64,000 nucleotides of DNA from XYD12-FULL-36-8 sp964613805 (GCA_964613805.1 CAZTJF010000020.1:1-64000); one strand, 5' to 3'. Shown: positions 1 through 9,673, numbered from the stretch's first letter. The notes: generated from the sequence alone by a model not told the origin. A program made the numbers and translations.

Positions 1-34
1 GAAGGAAGCAGCGGTAAGTATGCGGCTTGGGTAA
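1..34 (+). CDS. Possible C-terminal tail of an upstream gene (partial)
   Basis: One plus-strand frame is open from the left edge (second base) and ends in TAA at 32-34, giving the tail KEAAVSMRLG. The stop overlaps the first stem of a terminator-like hairpin, which is how a real gene end often looks. Ten residues are too few to identify a family, so this is only a positional inference. Confidence 0.3.
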   Translation, partial: KEAAVSMRLG

Positions 35-52
35 TCGGTTGCCCGATTTTTA
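32..52 (+). terminator. Rho-independent terminator-like hairpin
   Basis: The sequence aatcgg at 33-38 pairs with ccgatt at 43-48 around a 4-base loop and is followed by a short T run. It would end transcription entering from the left on the plus strand, and it lies at the convergent 3' end of the minus-strand sixA-like gene. Confidence 0.55.
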
Positions 53-529
53 TTTATATGCTTTTGCCGGAATTAAAAATTCCAAATTTCCACGCCCTAA
101 TCTTAACTTGCCATCAAATGATATTTTCGCAATCATTCCTTTTTTAAAATCAACATTTACACCTGATGATGAAGTTAAATCTGAAACATAAGAGGAGAAA
201 TCTGGTTCATGCCCGATAAACGCCATATCACTTCCCATTATTTCGAGTGCAAGGTCAATTAATCCTTCAGTTTTACCACCGAATGTTAATCGCTTATCAA
301 CGATTGTTTTTCCGGGATGCTTATAAACTTTGGCAATAATGTCGGCAGTTTCAACTGCTCGAGCAAGAGGAGAAGATATTATTTGTGAAAAATTTGGTAC
401 TAATAATTTCCAACCTTCGGCAGCAGATTTAATTTTTTGCTGTCCTTCTAGAGTAAGATTTCTGTCGAAATCCGTTTTTTTTAGAGATGCCTTTTCAGCA
501 TCACCATGCCTAATGAGATATATGTTCAT
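50..529 (-). CDS. sixA: SixA-type histidine phosphatase (phosphohistidine phosphatase)
   Basis: A 159-residue protein of the histidine phosphatase branch that removes phosphate from phosphohistidine proteins such as HPt domains. The catalytic RHG motif is at residues 7-9 and the second active-site histidine is H107 in IGHEPD, both typical of SixA. Its length matches the short SixA class rather than longer phosphoglycerate mutases. No signal peptide is seen, so it should be cytoplasmic. The downstream end is convergent with whatever enters from the left edge. The exact phospho-protein substrate cannot be read from the sequence. Confidence 0.85.
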   Translation of the reverse strand: MNIYLIRHGDAEKASLKKTDFDRNLTLEGQQKIKSAAEGWKLLVPNFSQIISSPLARAVETADIIAKVYKHPGKTIVDKRLTFGGKTEGLIDLALEIMGSDMAFIGHEPDFSSYVSDLTSSSGVNVDFKKGMIAKISFDGKLRLGRGNLEFLIPAKAYK

Positions 530-562
530 GTTTTATGAAAATTTTTATATGTATTTATCTAT

Positions 563-1288
563 TTAATTAAGGGTTGGTTTTTGAATATTGATATCAAACT
601 CAGCAACTTCTTTATAAACTAAGCTGTCAAACAGTGATTGGTTACTTTTGTAAATCTGATTTGCCGAATCAAAAATGAAAACATCTTCATTGAATTTTGA
701 TTTGTATCTTTTCGGAAACAAGATTTTAGTTTTAATTGTATCTGAGGATACTGAAACAATAGTCTGATTAAACTGATATCCGGGAGTTCTTAGCTCTGCA
801 AAACTGCGATATACGAGTTTGAATGACTCATCAAATTTTTGATACAATGATAGTCGCACCAATTGCAAAGTATCTTTTGAGATGAATTGTTCTGTGACTT
901 TAAGAAAGTTTAATTCAGAAACATTTATCATTTCAAAAGTTAATTTGCCATTAAGAGATTTATCAATTAAATAACAATTTGTAAACTCATCATAAATGGC
1001 AAAGTAGTTAAAAATTGGATTGGGATATTCCATCAAAACTGAAAAATATTTAACGTTTTGCAAATAGAAGCTATCCACAGCAAGAGAATTAAACTGATTT
1101 TTATTCTTTGAATCAAGGTTGATCAAACTTGATAAAGAATCATTTGCGACTTTGTTACCGTTTGCTGCTTTTATAACTAGATAGTGCAGCTCAGTTCCAT
1201 CTAATTTTCTTGGGATTTCAATTTTATTTTCAGTGCAGCCATTTATCGTGAGTATAACAGCTAGAAAAATGAAGATTGTTCGATACAT
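563..1288 (-). CDS. Putative lipoprotein of unknown function
   Basis: A 241-residue protein that I do not recognise. I start it at the internal ATG (1286-1288), because this places a hydrophobic segment, MYRTIFIFLAVILTINGC, at the very N-terminus and ends it in a plausible lipobox with Cys18. A longer start nine codons upstream would bury the signal peptide. The mature part is polar, with alternating hydrophobic residues suggesting beta structure, and has no obvious catalytic motif. It is predicted to be lipidated and held in the inner or outer membrane. It lies 33 bases upstream of sixA on the same strand and could be cotranscribed with it. Confidence 0.7.
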   Translation of the reverse strand: MYRTIFIFLAVILTINGCTENKIEIPRKLDGTELHYLVIKAANGNKVANDSLSSLINLDSKNKNQFNSLAVDSFYLQNVKYFSVLMEYPNPIFNYFAIYDEFTNCYLIDKSLNGKLTFEMINVSELNFLKVTEQFISKDTLQLVRLSLYQKFDESFKLVYRSFAELRTPGYQFNQTIVSVSSDTIKTKILFPKRYKSKFNEDVFIFDSANQIYKSNQSLFDSLVYKEVAEFDINIQKPTLN

Positions 1289-1438
1289 TGTTTTATTAAT
1301 AAAAGATTGTGGCAAAAAATAGTGAATATTTTTGATTTATCTGTAATGATGTTTTTGGTAGTATTGATTTCATTGCGGGTTCTCACAATATGTTGGGAGC
1401 ATGAGGTAATCAAAAATTTGCAGTAACACCATAAATTC

Positions 1439-1476
1439 GGATTGCTTCGCTCCATTGCATTTCGTTCGCAATGACC
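1439..1476. repeat. REP-like palindromic repeat (GTCATTGCGA... type)
   Basis: Read on the minus strand this intergenic stretch begins gtcattgcgaac and ends gcgaagcaatccg, with attgc/gcaat arms. This sequence type, which gives spurious peptides resembling GHCERNAMERSNP when translated, recurs in intergenic regions of many bacterial genomes. It lies between uvrC and the lipoprotein gene, and only one copy is visible here. Any role is unknown. Confidence 0.6.
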
Positions 1477-1500
1477 ATAGCCATGTATGCAGCACACTCT

Positions 1501-3327
1501 TTATGATTGCTGAATTTCTTCGAAATATTTTTTTATGAAATCAAATTTTTTCTTACCAACTAAAGCAGTGATCTTTTCCTCATCAGCAGTTCTTATACCC
1601 GCCACACTTCCAAACTCTTTCAGAAGTTTTTGAGCAGTGGACGGACCAATTCCTTTTATGTCACTCAATTCAGTTTTGATAGTTCGTTTAGATCTTCTAT
1701 CTCTATGAAAAGTGATTGCAAAACGATGTGCTTCATCACGAATTTTTTGAAGCAGCTTCAAACCTGAGGATGTTTTTGGAATAGAGGCAGGTTCAGATTG
1801 TCCGGGCAAAAACACTTCTTCTAATCTTTTTGCTAATCCGATAATGTTGTAATTCTTTAGTTGGAGTTCATTTAAAATTTCGATGGCACTTGATAGCTGA
1901 CCTTTCCCGCCATCAACCATAATTAAATCGGGCAGTTTATCTTCACCATTGACAACCTTTAGATATCTTCTGCGAATTACTTCCTGCATGCTGAGAAAAT
2001 CGTCAGGACCTGAAACATCTTTAATAATAAATTTCCGATAAAGACTCTTCTTTGGTTTACCATCTTCAAACACGACCAAACTTGCAACTGTATCAGTTCC
2101 TTGTAAATTAGATATATCGAAGCACTCAATTTTTTTAGGAAGATGCGATAATCTCAAATCTCTTTGCAATGCTGCAACCGAATAGGGGTTTTGTCCTTCG
2201 TTTTTCATTCTCTGAATTTGAATTTCTTTCAGCTGTAAAATTGCATTCTCAGAGCACATTTTTACCAATGATTTTAAATTACCTCTTTGTGGAATGGCTA
2301 GCTTAACTTTTCGCTCGCCTTTTTGAGATAGCCATTCTGAAAGAATATCTGCGTCTGTTGGTTCAACTTCCAGAACGATTTCTTTTGGTATGTCAGCGAA
2401 ATCAGTGTAATAGAATTTTATTGCTGCAGAATAAATATTTGCTAATTCTTCTCCTTCTTCGATAGCTAAACGCAATTGCTTTTTGCCTACAAGCTTTCCA
2501 TTACGCACATTAAATACCGAACAAGCTGAATCCTTCGCCTCATAAGCAAGAGCAATGATGTCTCTGTCTTCAAAGTCATCGCTTACAATTTTTTGCTTTG
2601 AAGAAATAATTTTTAGCTGCTCCAATTTATCACGTATTTCTGCCGCTTTTTCAAATTCAAGTTTATCAACAAGCAACTTCATTTTAGTATTTAAATCTTC
2701 AATCAAATCATCGGTTTTTCCCTTGAGAACTTTTATAACTTCACCTACCATATCGCCGTATTCTTTTTCTGAAATCAAACCTTCACAGGGTCCATCACAC
2801 TTTTTGATGTGATAATCCAAACAAATCTTGAATTTCTTTTTGTCAATACTCTCCTGCGTGATGTTCAATTTGCAGCTTCTTATTCTGAATAATTGGTTAA
2901 TCATTCTCAATGCGGATTTCATGCTGCCTGCACTTGTGTATGGTCCAAAGTATTTTGAACCATCTCTGAGCAATCTTCGTGTAGGATAAATTCTAGGATA
3001 TGGTTCGTTTGTAACTTTTATGAAAGGAAATGATTTGTCATCCTTAAGATTTACATTGTATCGCGGCTTTAATTCTTTAATTAAATTATTTTCTAATACA
3101 AGAGCTTCAACTTCATTATCCGTCACGATAAGTTCTAAATCATGAGTCTTGCTTATAAGTGCGGCAGTTTTAGCGGATTGATTTGCACCGATGAAATAGG
3201 ATTTAACTCGATTTTTTAATTTAATTGCCTTACCAACATAAATAACTTTCCCCTTATCATTTTTAAATTGATAAACACCGGGATTGTTTGGAAGATTCTT
3301 GATCTTAGATTCTAAAATAGAATTCAT
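1501..3327 (-). CDS. uvrC: Excinuclease ABC subunit C (UvrC)
   Basis: A 608-residue UvrC, the nuclease that makes the 3' and 5' incisions around lesions marked by UvrA/UvrB in nucleotide excision repair. The order is canonical: N-terminal GIY-YIG domain (PGVYQF, then VIYVGKA, about residues 13-92), a UVR/UvrB-binding helix pair near 205-240 (KLEFEKAAEIRDKLEQL), the RNase H-like C-terminal nuclease around 380-540 (ECFDISNLQG, IMVDGGKGQL), and a helix-hairpin-helix near 555-590 (IKGIGPSTAQKLL). Its length is normal for the family. It sits 93 bases downstream of glgC on the same strand, without obvious functional linkage. Confidence 0.97.
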   Translation of the reverse strand: MNSILESKIKNLPNNPGVYQFKNDKGKVIYVGKAIKLKNRVKSYFIGANQSAKTAALISKTHDLELIVTDNEVEALVLENNLIKELKPRYNVNLKDDKSFPFIKVTNEPYPRIYPTRRLLRDGSKYFGPYTSAGSMKSALRMINQLFRIRSCKLNITQESIDKKKFKICLDYHIKKCDGPCEGLISEKEYGDMVGEVIKVLKGKTDDLIEDLNTKMKLLVDKLEFEKAAEIRDKLEQLKIISSKQKIVSDDFEDRDIIALAYEAKDSACSVFNVRNGKLVGKKQLRLAIEEGEELANIYSAAIKFYYTDFADIPKEIVLEVEPTDADILSEWLSQKGERKVKLAIPQRGNLKSLVKMCSENAILQLKEIQIQRMKNEGQNPYSVAALQRDLRLSHLPKKIECFDISNLQGTDTVASLVVFEDGKPKKSLYRKFIIKDVSGPDDFLSMQEVIRRRYLKVVNGEDKLPDLIMVDGGKGQLSSAIEILNELQLKNYNIIGLAKRLEEVFLPGQSEPASIPKTSSGLKLLQKIRDEAHRFAITFHRDRRSKRTIKTELSDIKGIGPSTAQKLLKEFGSVAGIRTADEEKITALVGKKKFDFIKKYFEEIQQS

Positions 3328-3420
3328 GTTTATTAGTTTGATTATATTAAGTCAGATAAGGTAATAAAACCTTTCTTATGGCAGGGTCAAATTAAGAAAC
3401 GAAATCAGCAAATGAAAAGT

Positions 3421-4668
3421 CTATTTTTCTGGAATGACTTGATTTTTAGCAACGACTACAATTCCGCTTTCGGTTAAAGTGTATTTTTTCTTGTCGCCTT
3501 CGAGGTCAAAACCAATTTCATAACCTTCGGGAACATCAACATTCTTGTCAATGATTGCACGGCGAATTCGAGCATGCCTCCCGATTTTGCAATTATTCAT
3601 AATGATTGAATCAGTTATGTATGCAAAGCTGTTAACTTTTACATTTGGACCAAGTAAGGATCGCTCTACAAGTCCACCGGAAACTATCGAGCCGTCACAG
3701 ATTAAGGAATTAAGTGTTCTACCAACTCTTTCACCTTCATGAGACACAGTTTTGGCAGGAGGAAATTGAAACTGATAAGTTCTCATTGGCCAAGTCAAGT
3801 CATAGAAATTAAATTCCGGGATTACGCTTATTAAATCCATGCTGGCTTCATAATAACTGTCGATGGTTCCTATATCTTTCCAGTAAGGTTTTTGCTTTTT
3901 ATTTTCGTCATAAAATTTGTAAGCCATAACATTCATTTTAGATTTGACCATGTAAGGCAAAACATCTTTCCCAAAATCATGTGCTTTTAAATTTTTGGCT
4001 TCCATTTCTATCAGAATGTCTCTTAAACCTTGAGCATTGAAAACATAAATTCCCATGTTGACAAAAGATAGACCTGGTTGATCAGGAATTTCAGGTGGAT
4101 TTATGGGTTTTTCCACAAAAGAATTTATTGCATATTTATCATCAACAGAAACAACTCCGAACCTTGCTGCTTCTTCGCGCGGAACCTCGATACACGCAAT
4201 TGATAAATCGGCTTTTGTATCAACGTGGTATTGAAGCATTTTAAGATAATCCATCTTGTAGATATGATCTCCGCTCAAAATTAAAACCCACTTAAAATTT
4301 TTATTATCAGAAAATAAATTCATGTTCTGATAAATCGCATTAGCAGTTCCGAGGTACCAATCATTATTCATTTTGCGCTGGGGAGGAACCGAATAAATAA
4401 ACTCACCGAGTTCAGGATTAAAAATACTCCATGCTTCAAAAATGTGTTGATTGAGAGAATCAGATTTGTACTGCACTAAAACGTAAACTTTCCTTAATCC
4501 TGAGTTAAGACAATTTGAAAGTGCAAAATCTATGATACGATACTTTCCGCCAAATGGAACGGCTGGTTTGCCCCTGAATGCTGTCAGTGGATATAATCTT
4601 TCGCCCTGACCTCCAGCAAGAAGCATTGTGATTGTGTCTCTTAGTATGGATGAACCTGGGAATGTCAT
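3421..4668 (-). CDS. glgC: Glucose-1-phosphate adenylyltransferase (GlgC)
   Basis: A 415-residue ADP-glucose pyrophosphorylase: it makes ADP-glucose from ATP and glucose-1-phosphate for glycogen synthesis. The nucleotide-binding loop AGGQGERLYPLT lies near residues 18-29, followed by GKYRIIDFALSNCLNS. SGDHIYKMDY and SFVEKP mark the catalytic domain. The C-terminal part (about 300-400) forms a left-handed beta-helix with INDCKIGR-like hexapeptides. The start has a good Shine-Dalgarno (aaggtgag) six bases upstream. No other glycogen gene is in the window. It is divergent from the M1 peptidase gene. Confidence 0.96.
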   Translation of the reverse strand: MTFPGSSILRDTITMLLAGGQGERLYPLTAFRGKPAVPFGGKYRIIDFALSNCLNSGLRKVYVLVQYKSDSLNQHIFEAWSIFNPELGEFIYSVPPQRKMNNDWYLGTANAIYQNMNLFSDNKNFKWVLILSGDHIYKMDYLKMLQYHVDTKADLSIACIEVPREEAARFGVVSVDDKYAINSFVEKPINPPEIPDQPGLSFVNMGIYVFNAQGLRDILIEMEAKNLKAHDFGKDVLPYMVKSKMNVMAYKFYDENKKQKPYWKDIGTIDSYYEASMDLISVIPEFNFYDLTWPMRTYQFQFPPAKTVSHEGERVGRTLNSLICDGSIVSGGLVERSLLGPNVKVNSFAYITDSIIMNNCKIGRHARIRRAIIDKNVDVPEGYEIGFDLEGDKKKYTLTESGIVVVAKNQVIPEK

Positions 4669-4760
4669 AATCTCACCTTTATTTCTACAGAAATATATAG
4701 AATTATGATTTGATTGGCAATTTGATAAGTTGTTATTTTACCATAAGATTAAAATAAATT

Positions 4761-6479
4761 ATGTTCAAAAAAGAAAAAACTCTTAGCATTACTCTGTTTT
4801 CACTTTTCACACTCATCGGGTGGTTATCGGCTATTTCGCCTTTGAAAATGGGCTTAAACACAACTGAAAGTGGCATCCTATCATTCAAACGAATGCTTTC
4901 TAAGTCACCTAAAATTAATCAAAGTTCCGAATACATTTCTGCAAATCAATATGATGTAGATGTTCTGCATTATGATTTGCAGTTTGATCTCTATCCTAAA
5001 GATAAATTGTTAAAAGGGATTGTTGAAATTACGGGAGTAATTTTGAATCCGGAATTAGATAGGGTAGATCTTAATTTTTACGATAACTTAAAGATTCAAG
5101 AGCTTACGCTGAATGACCTTTCATGCAGGTTCGATAATAAAGGAACAAGACTTTCCGTGTTTCTTGATGACTTTCAAATTGATACTTTCAAATTAAAAGT
5201 AGTTTATGAAGGAACCCCAAAGCGTGCAGGATTTTCATCATTTGTATTTGGTGAGATAAATGGTTTATCTGTTGTTTACAATTTGAATGAGCCATCATAC
5301 GCATCAACCTGGTTCCCATGTAATGATTTTCCTTCAGATAAAGCGCAGCTCGACATTAAGATAACTAACGATTCCTCCCAAACATCAGTTTCAAACGGAA
5401 TTTTGGTGGGTAAGGAATTAAATAATAATCGAATGACATATCATTGGAAGACCTATTATCCAATCTCAACATATTTGATTTGTTTGTACTCATCGAAGTA
5501 TACGCAGTTTGGAGATCATTACATTTCGGCTGCTGGTGATACAATGCCAATTCAATATTACGTTCTTCCAAATCATATTGAAGAAGCAAAAATTGATTTT
5601 CAAAACACACCTAAGATGATTGAATTTTTTTCCAAAACTTTTGGAGAATATCCATTCATCAAGGAAAAATATGGCATAGCAGAATTTCTCTGGCAGTTGG
5701 GAGCAATGGAGCATCAGACCATCACTGGAATTGGGAGCAATTTTATTAAAGGCAAAAATTATTTCGAAGATGTTTATGTTCATGAGCTTGCTCATCATTG
5801 GTGGGGAAATGCAGTCGGTCCAGCTACTTGGAAAGATATTTGGTTGAATGAGGGGTTTGCATCTTACAGTGAAGCACTATATGCTGAATCGAATTCAGGT
5901 AATACAGCTTTAAAATCAACTATGCTAAGTAAATTTTCTGATGATTTTTCGAACACATTATATGATCCTGGTAAAAATCTTTTCAGTTCAACGGTTTATG
6001 ATAAGGGCGCCTGGGTGCTGCACATGCTGCGCTGGGAAATTGGAGACTCAATATTTTTTAATATTCTGCGAACATATTTTGAAGAATATAAATACAAGAA
6101 TGCTTCCACAAAAGATTTCATTCGCGTGTGCGAAACATTAAGCAAAAGAAACTTTAGTAAATTTTTTGATCAGTGGGTTTTTACCGGAAAAGAAAATATT
6201 CATTTGGATTATACATGGAACATGAAGAAGACTTCTGAGGGTAAATATTTAATCAATTTAGATTTAACTCAGAAGCAAGAAGAATATTCTGTATTTGAAT
6301 TTAAATTAGAAGTGAAGTTTGAATATGATTATGGAAAAAGTTTTTCTAAAATATTTAACGTTGATCGAAAGCTAAAAACGGTTGAAATCTTACTTGACGA
6401 AATACCAAATCAACTGATTCTTGATCCAAGTAACTGGCTGCTTGCTGATATAAAAGACAGGAACAGTTATGAAAATTGA
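4761..6479 (+). CDS. M1 family metallopeptidase (aminopeptidase)
   Basis: A 572-residue zinc aminopeptidase of the M1 (gluzincin) family. The zinc motif HELAHH gives H341, E342 and H345, and the third ligand E364 lies in NEGFASY, an exact HExxH-x18-E spacing. The substrate-anchoring motif reads GAMEH (near residue 314) instead of the classical GxMEN. An N-terminal hydrophobic segment (about 8-27) looks like a signal peptide or anchor, so the enzyme probably acts in the periplasm or on the surface in peptide scavenging. The N-terminal beta-saddle domain (about 60-240) is present; the long C-terminal HEAT-like domain of PepN is shortened, as in many bacterial members. Confidence 0.9.
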   Translation: MFKKEKTLSITLFSLFTLIGWLSAISPLKMGLNTTESGILSFKRMLSKSPKINQSSEYISANQYDVDVLHYDLQFDLYPKDKLLKGIVEITGVILNPELDRVDLNFYDNLKIQELTLNDLSCRFDNKGTRLSVFLDDFQIDTFKLKVVYEGTPKRAGFSSFVFGEINGLSVVYNLNEPSYASTWFPCNDFPSDKAQLDIKITNDSSQTSVSNGILVGKELNNNRMTYHWKTYYPISTYLICLYSSKYTQFGDHYISAAGDTMPIQYYVLPNHIEEAKIDFQNTPKMIEFFSKTFGEYPFIKEKYGIAEFLWQLGAMEHQTITGIGSNFIKGKNYFEDVYVHELAHHWWGNAVGPATWKDIWLNEGFASYSEALYAESNSGNTALKSTMLSKFSDDFSNTLYDPGKNLFSSTVYDKGAWVLHMLRWEIGDSIFFNILRTYFEEYKYKNASTKDFIRVCETLSKRNFSKFFDQWVFTGKENIHLDYTWNMKKTSEGKYLINLDLTQKQEEYSVFEFKLEVKFEYDYGKSFSKIFNVDRKLKTVEILLDEIPNQLILDPSNWLLADIKDRNSYEN

Positions 6480-6540
6480 AAACCGACTTTTATTTTCAAA
6501 ATAGCTTTAGTTAACTTTAATTAAACAATCATTAAAAATT

Positions 6541-7263
6541 GTGAACGATACTTATCTCTTTATTTCAGATGTACATTTAGGTTTACAATCCAAAGAAACC
6601 GAGAACAAAAAGGAAAGACTTCTTGTTGAGTTTTTGAATTCAACCACTTCACATTGTAAAGAATTATTCATAGTTGGAGATCTTTTTGATTTCTGGTTTG
6701 AGTATAAGTACGTTTATCAAAAAGGATTTTTCAGAACTCTAACAGCTCTTCAGGATTTGACGGAGAAGGGAATTAAGGTTCATTATTTTATCGGGAACCA
6801 TGATTTTATGCATCGAAATTTCTTCGTGGATGAAATAGGAGCTGCACTTTATGAAAAACCTATTGAAGTAACTTTAAATGGTAAAAATTTTTTTATTGGT
6901 CATGGAGACGGATTGGTTAAGAATGATTATGGTTATTTTGTCCTTAAAATGATAATGCGTAATAAAGCAATACAAAAACTTTATTCGCTTATTCATCCGG
7001 ATTTAGGTGTTGGATTAGCAAGAATGACAAGCAAGTCAAGCCGTAACTATACATCTCACAAGGATTATGGTGAAGTTGATGGTTTATTTGAGGCGGCTAA
7101 AAAACAAATTGATAACGGTTCTGATTTTGTTATTTTTGGTCATTTGCATAAACGTGTCCATAAGAATTATAGTCAAGGTTATTACATAAATTTAGGTTCA
7201 TGGCTCGACAAACCATGTTATGGAATCTTTAAACAAAATAATTTTGAAATAGTTGATCTCTAA
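6541..7263 (+). CDS. UDP-2,3-diacylglucosamine hydrolase-like metallophosphoesterase (LpxH-type)
   Basis: A 240-residue calcineurin-like phosphoesterase. Metal-site motifs are in order: DVH (D10, H12), GDLFDFW (D47), GNHDF (N86, H87), IGHGDG, and FGHLH near the C-terminus. The GDLFDFWFEY block is typical of LpxH, which cleaves UDP-2,3-diacylglucosamine to lipid X and UMP in lipid A synthesis. It could instead be the related LpxH2/YbbF type. The start is GTG at 6541 with no strong Shine-Dalgarno. It is followed after 5 bases by the PBP1A gene, so the two envelope genes are probably cotranscribed. Confidence 0.82.
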   Translation: MNDTYLFISDVHLGLQSKETENKKERLLVEFLNSTTSHCKELFIVGDLFDFWFEYKYVYQKGFFRTLTALQDLTEKGIKVHYFIGNHDFMHRNFFVDEIGAALYEKPIEVTLNGKNFFIGHGDGLVKNDYGYFVLKMIMRNKAIQKLYSLIHPDLGVGLARMTSKSSRNYTSHKDYGEVDGLFEAAKKQIDNGSDFVIFGHLHKRVHKNYSQGYYINLGSWLDKPCYGIFKQNNFEIVDL

Positions 7264-7268
7264 GAAAT

Positions 7269-9539
7269 ATGGCTAAAGATAGACTCTCAAATTTCGATTT
7301 CAATAAATATTTTAGCAGCTTCTCTGGAAAACCCAGGAAAAAAGTCGGAGGTAAAAAGAATAAAAGGATTATTTGGGGCATCATAGCTTTTGCACTAATC
7401 ATACTAATTGTTTACATCATCAGCGGATTACCATCCCTTGAAGAATTAGAAAATCCCAAACCGCAGCTTGCAAGTAAAGTTTTTACAGTTGATGGTGAAC
7501 TTCTCGGGCAGTACTATTTTGAAAATCGTATTGAAACTCACATTGACAGCTTACCAAGATACCTGGTAGATGCTTTGATATCGACTGAGGACAAAGGTTT
7601 TTATGGCCATTGGGGTGTTGATATGTCCAGGTTCTTTAAAGCAATGATAAAAAATGTTTTCACTTTTTCCCGGGAAGGTGCAAGCACTATTACCCAGCAA
7701 TTAGCAAAAAATCTGTACCAGCTTAAAGTGAGGAATGAAAATATATTTGATGTTGGTGTTAGAAAAATTCGAGAATGGCTGACTGCGATTCAAATTGAGC
7801 GAACATACACAAAGAATGAGATAATAGAACTCTATCTTAATATTTCATACTTCGGAAGAAGTGCATACGGTATAGAGACTGCTTCACGGGTTTACTTCGA
7901 TAAGAAAGCATCTGACTTGACACTGCCTGAGGCGGCGGTGTTTGTTGCACTGTTAAAGTCACCTGAATACTATGATCCTGTTCGAAAATTGGATAATGCA
8001 ACTCGAAGAAGAAATCTTGTCATGTACAATATGGTTAAGAATGAAAAGTTAAGTGAAGCGGAATATCTAAAGCTCAAAGAAGAACCGATTACCTTAACTT
8101 CGGAAAGAATAGGTGGGACTCGATCAATTGCTCCTCACTTCATGGAATATTTACGCCAACAATTAGAATCTATGGCAAATAAGTATGGTTATAACTTATA
8201 TATGGATGGGTTGAACATTTATACAACCATTGATTATAGAATGCAAAAATGTGCAAATCAGGCAGCTACTGAGCATTTGAAGGAATATCAGGAATTATTT
8301 AATAAAAACTGGAGATGGGACAAGAATCAAGGTCTTCTAACTTCACTACTTGATAAAGCTATTAAGAATAGTGAGGTTTATAGAAATACTCCGAATCCGC
8401 AAGACCGGGCTAAAGTTTACAATAAGTTAAAGTATGATCCCAAATTCATAGATTCAGTAAAGATAGCAGAAACAACCATACAGACAGGATTTGTTGTTAT
8501 TGATCCAACCAATGGAGAAATTCGTGCAATGGTTGGCGGACATAATCAGATTTTTGGAAGGGGACTTAACCATGTAACCGGAATTAGAAGACAGCCCGGA
8601 TCATCTTTCAAACCAATAGTTTATGCGGTTGCAGTTGATAATGGATATAGCCCTTCTTACACTCTTTTAAATCAAAAATTTAGTTACAATGGATGGTCGC
8701 CAGATAACTCAAATAATGAGTATGGTGGCTACATGACTTTACGCAGAGCTTTGGCTAATTCCGTTAATGTTATCGCTGGAAGATTAACAATTGGGGGCAT
8801 TGCTCCGCCGGAGCAAGTTGTAAAATTTGCTCGCAGAATGGGAATCCAATCTACACTAAATCCATTTCCCTCTATTGCCTTAGGAACTTCTGAGGTTACT
8901 CCAATGGAATTAACTTCAGCATTCGGAACTTTTGCTAATAACGGCATTCATTTCAATCCAATATCCATACTAAGGATAGAAGATAAAAATGGTATATTGA
9001 TTGCAGATTTTGTGGCAGAATATAGAGAAGCATTAAGCCCGCAAACCGCCACTGTTGTTGCTGATATGATGCAGGATGTTGTGAATTATGGAACTGGGGC
9101 GGGAGTTAGAAGATATTTCCATCGCCCCGTAGCAGGAAAAACCGGAACAACACAGGATTTTGCAGATGCTTGGTTTGTTGGCTTTACACCGCAACTTGTC
9201 GGCGGAGTTTGGGTTGGATTCGATGACCATAGAGTGAAATTTACAAATTGGTATGGACAAGGAGCTAAAGCAGCTTTACCAATTTGGGCAAAGTTTATGG
9301 AAAAAGCATACAAGCAGATAGACTTACCATTAAAGTATTTTAATCTTGCATCTGGTGTTGAGGCAGTAAATTTTTGTGTCGGTACAATGGAACTTGGTGA
9401 TTCGAGAATCGCAGGACCTAATTGTCCTGATGTAATAACTGATCTTGTTATCAGTAAATACATGCCTCAAGAATGTGAACTTCATAGACATGGTGTTCAG
9501 ATTAAACCTGAAGATAAAAAAGGTGATATTGGCTGGTAG
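7269..9539 (+). CDS. mrcA: Penicillin-binding protein 1A (bifunctional peptidoglycan synthase)
   Basis: A 756-residue class A PBP that polymerises lipid II and crosslinks peptidoglycan in the periplasm, anchored by one N-terminal membrane helix (about 33-52). The GT51 glycosyltransferase domain shows STEDKGFYGHWG and GASTITQQLAKNLY. The transpeptidase has its SxxK motif in GSSFK (S445, K448), an SVN motif, and KTG at 624-626. The basic cytoplasmic N-terminus (GKPRKKVGGKKNKR) is typical. It is tightly coupled to the upstream LpxH-like gene (5-base gap). The C-terminal about 80 residues are short compared with proteobacterial PBP1A. Confidence 0.95.
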   Translation: MAKDRLSNFDFNKYFSSFSGKPRKKVGGKKNKRIIWGIIAFALIILIVYIISGLPSLEELENPKPQLASKVFTVDGELLGQYYFENRIETHIDSLPRYLVDALISTEDKGFYGHWGVDMSRFFKAMIKNVFTFSREGASTITQQLAKNLYQLKVRNENIFDVGVRKIREWLTAIQIERTYTKNEIIELYLNISYFGRSAYGIETASRVYFDKKASDLTLPEAAVFVALLKSPEYYDPVRKLDNATRRRNLVMYNMVKNEKLSEAEYLKLKEEPITLTSERIGGTRSIAPHFMEYLRQQLESMANKYGYNLYMDGLNIYTTIDYRMQKCANQAATEHLKEYQELFNKNWRWDKNQGLLTSLLDKAIKNSEVYRNTPNPQDRAKVYNKLKYDPKFIDSVKIAETTIQTGFVVIDPTNGEIRAMVGGHNQIFGRGLNHVTGIRRQPGSSFKPIVYAVAVDNGYSPSYTLLNQKFSYNGWSPDNSNNEYGGYMTLRRALANSVNVIAGRLTIGGIAPPEQVVKFARRMGIQSTLNPFPSIALGTSEVTPMELTSAFGTFANNGIHFNPISILRIEDKNGILIADFVAEYREALSPQTATVVADMMQDVVNYGTGAGVRRYFHRPVAGKTGTTQDFADAWFVGFTPQLVGGVWVGFDDHRVKFTNWYGQGAKAALPIWAKFMEKAYKQIDLPLKYFNLASGVEAVNFCVGTMELGDSRIAGPNCPDVITDLVISKYMPQECELHRHGVQIKPEDKKGDIGW

Positions 9540-9583
9540 TTTTTTTATTTTGTTAATGAAAACCTAAAATTCTTTGCTGAACA

Positions 9584-9618
9584 TGCTGAAGTGGTGGACC
9601 TGTCCGCCACATGCAGCA
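9584..9618. repeat. Intergenic palindrome with ggtgga/tccgcc arms
   Basis: Arms gtggtgga (9591-9598) and tccgccac (9603-9610) face each other across cctg, with an outer tgctg/cagca pairing. The core tccgcc/ggcggacagg is shared with the insertion found inside hpnE near 21735-21746. It is followed by aataattttattt and might also act as a weak terminator for the PBP gene. Confidence 0.5.
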
Positions 9619-9673
9619 ATAATTTTATTTCAATTTTTAAGTTTTCGTTAGTTCTTTAGTAAATAGTTCAATC

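Noticed and set aside
1261..1497. A 78-codon minus-strand frame containing CERNAMERSNP
   Set aside because: It overlaps the lipoprotein gene start and is produced by the REP-like repeat; the sequence has no protein-like features.
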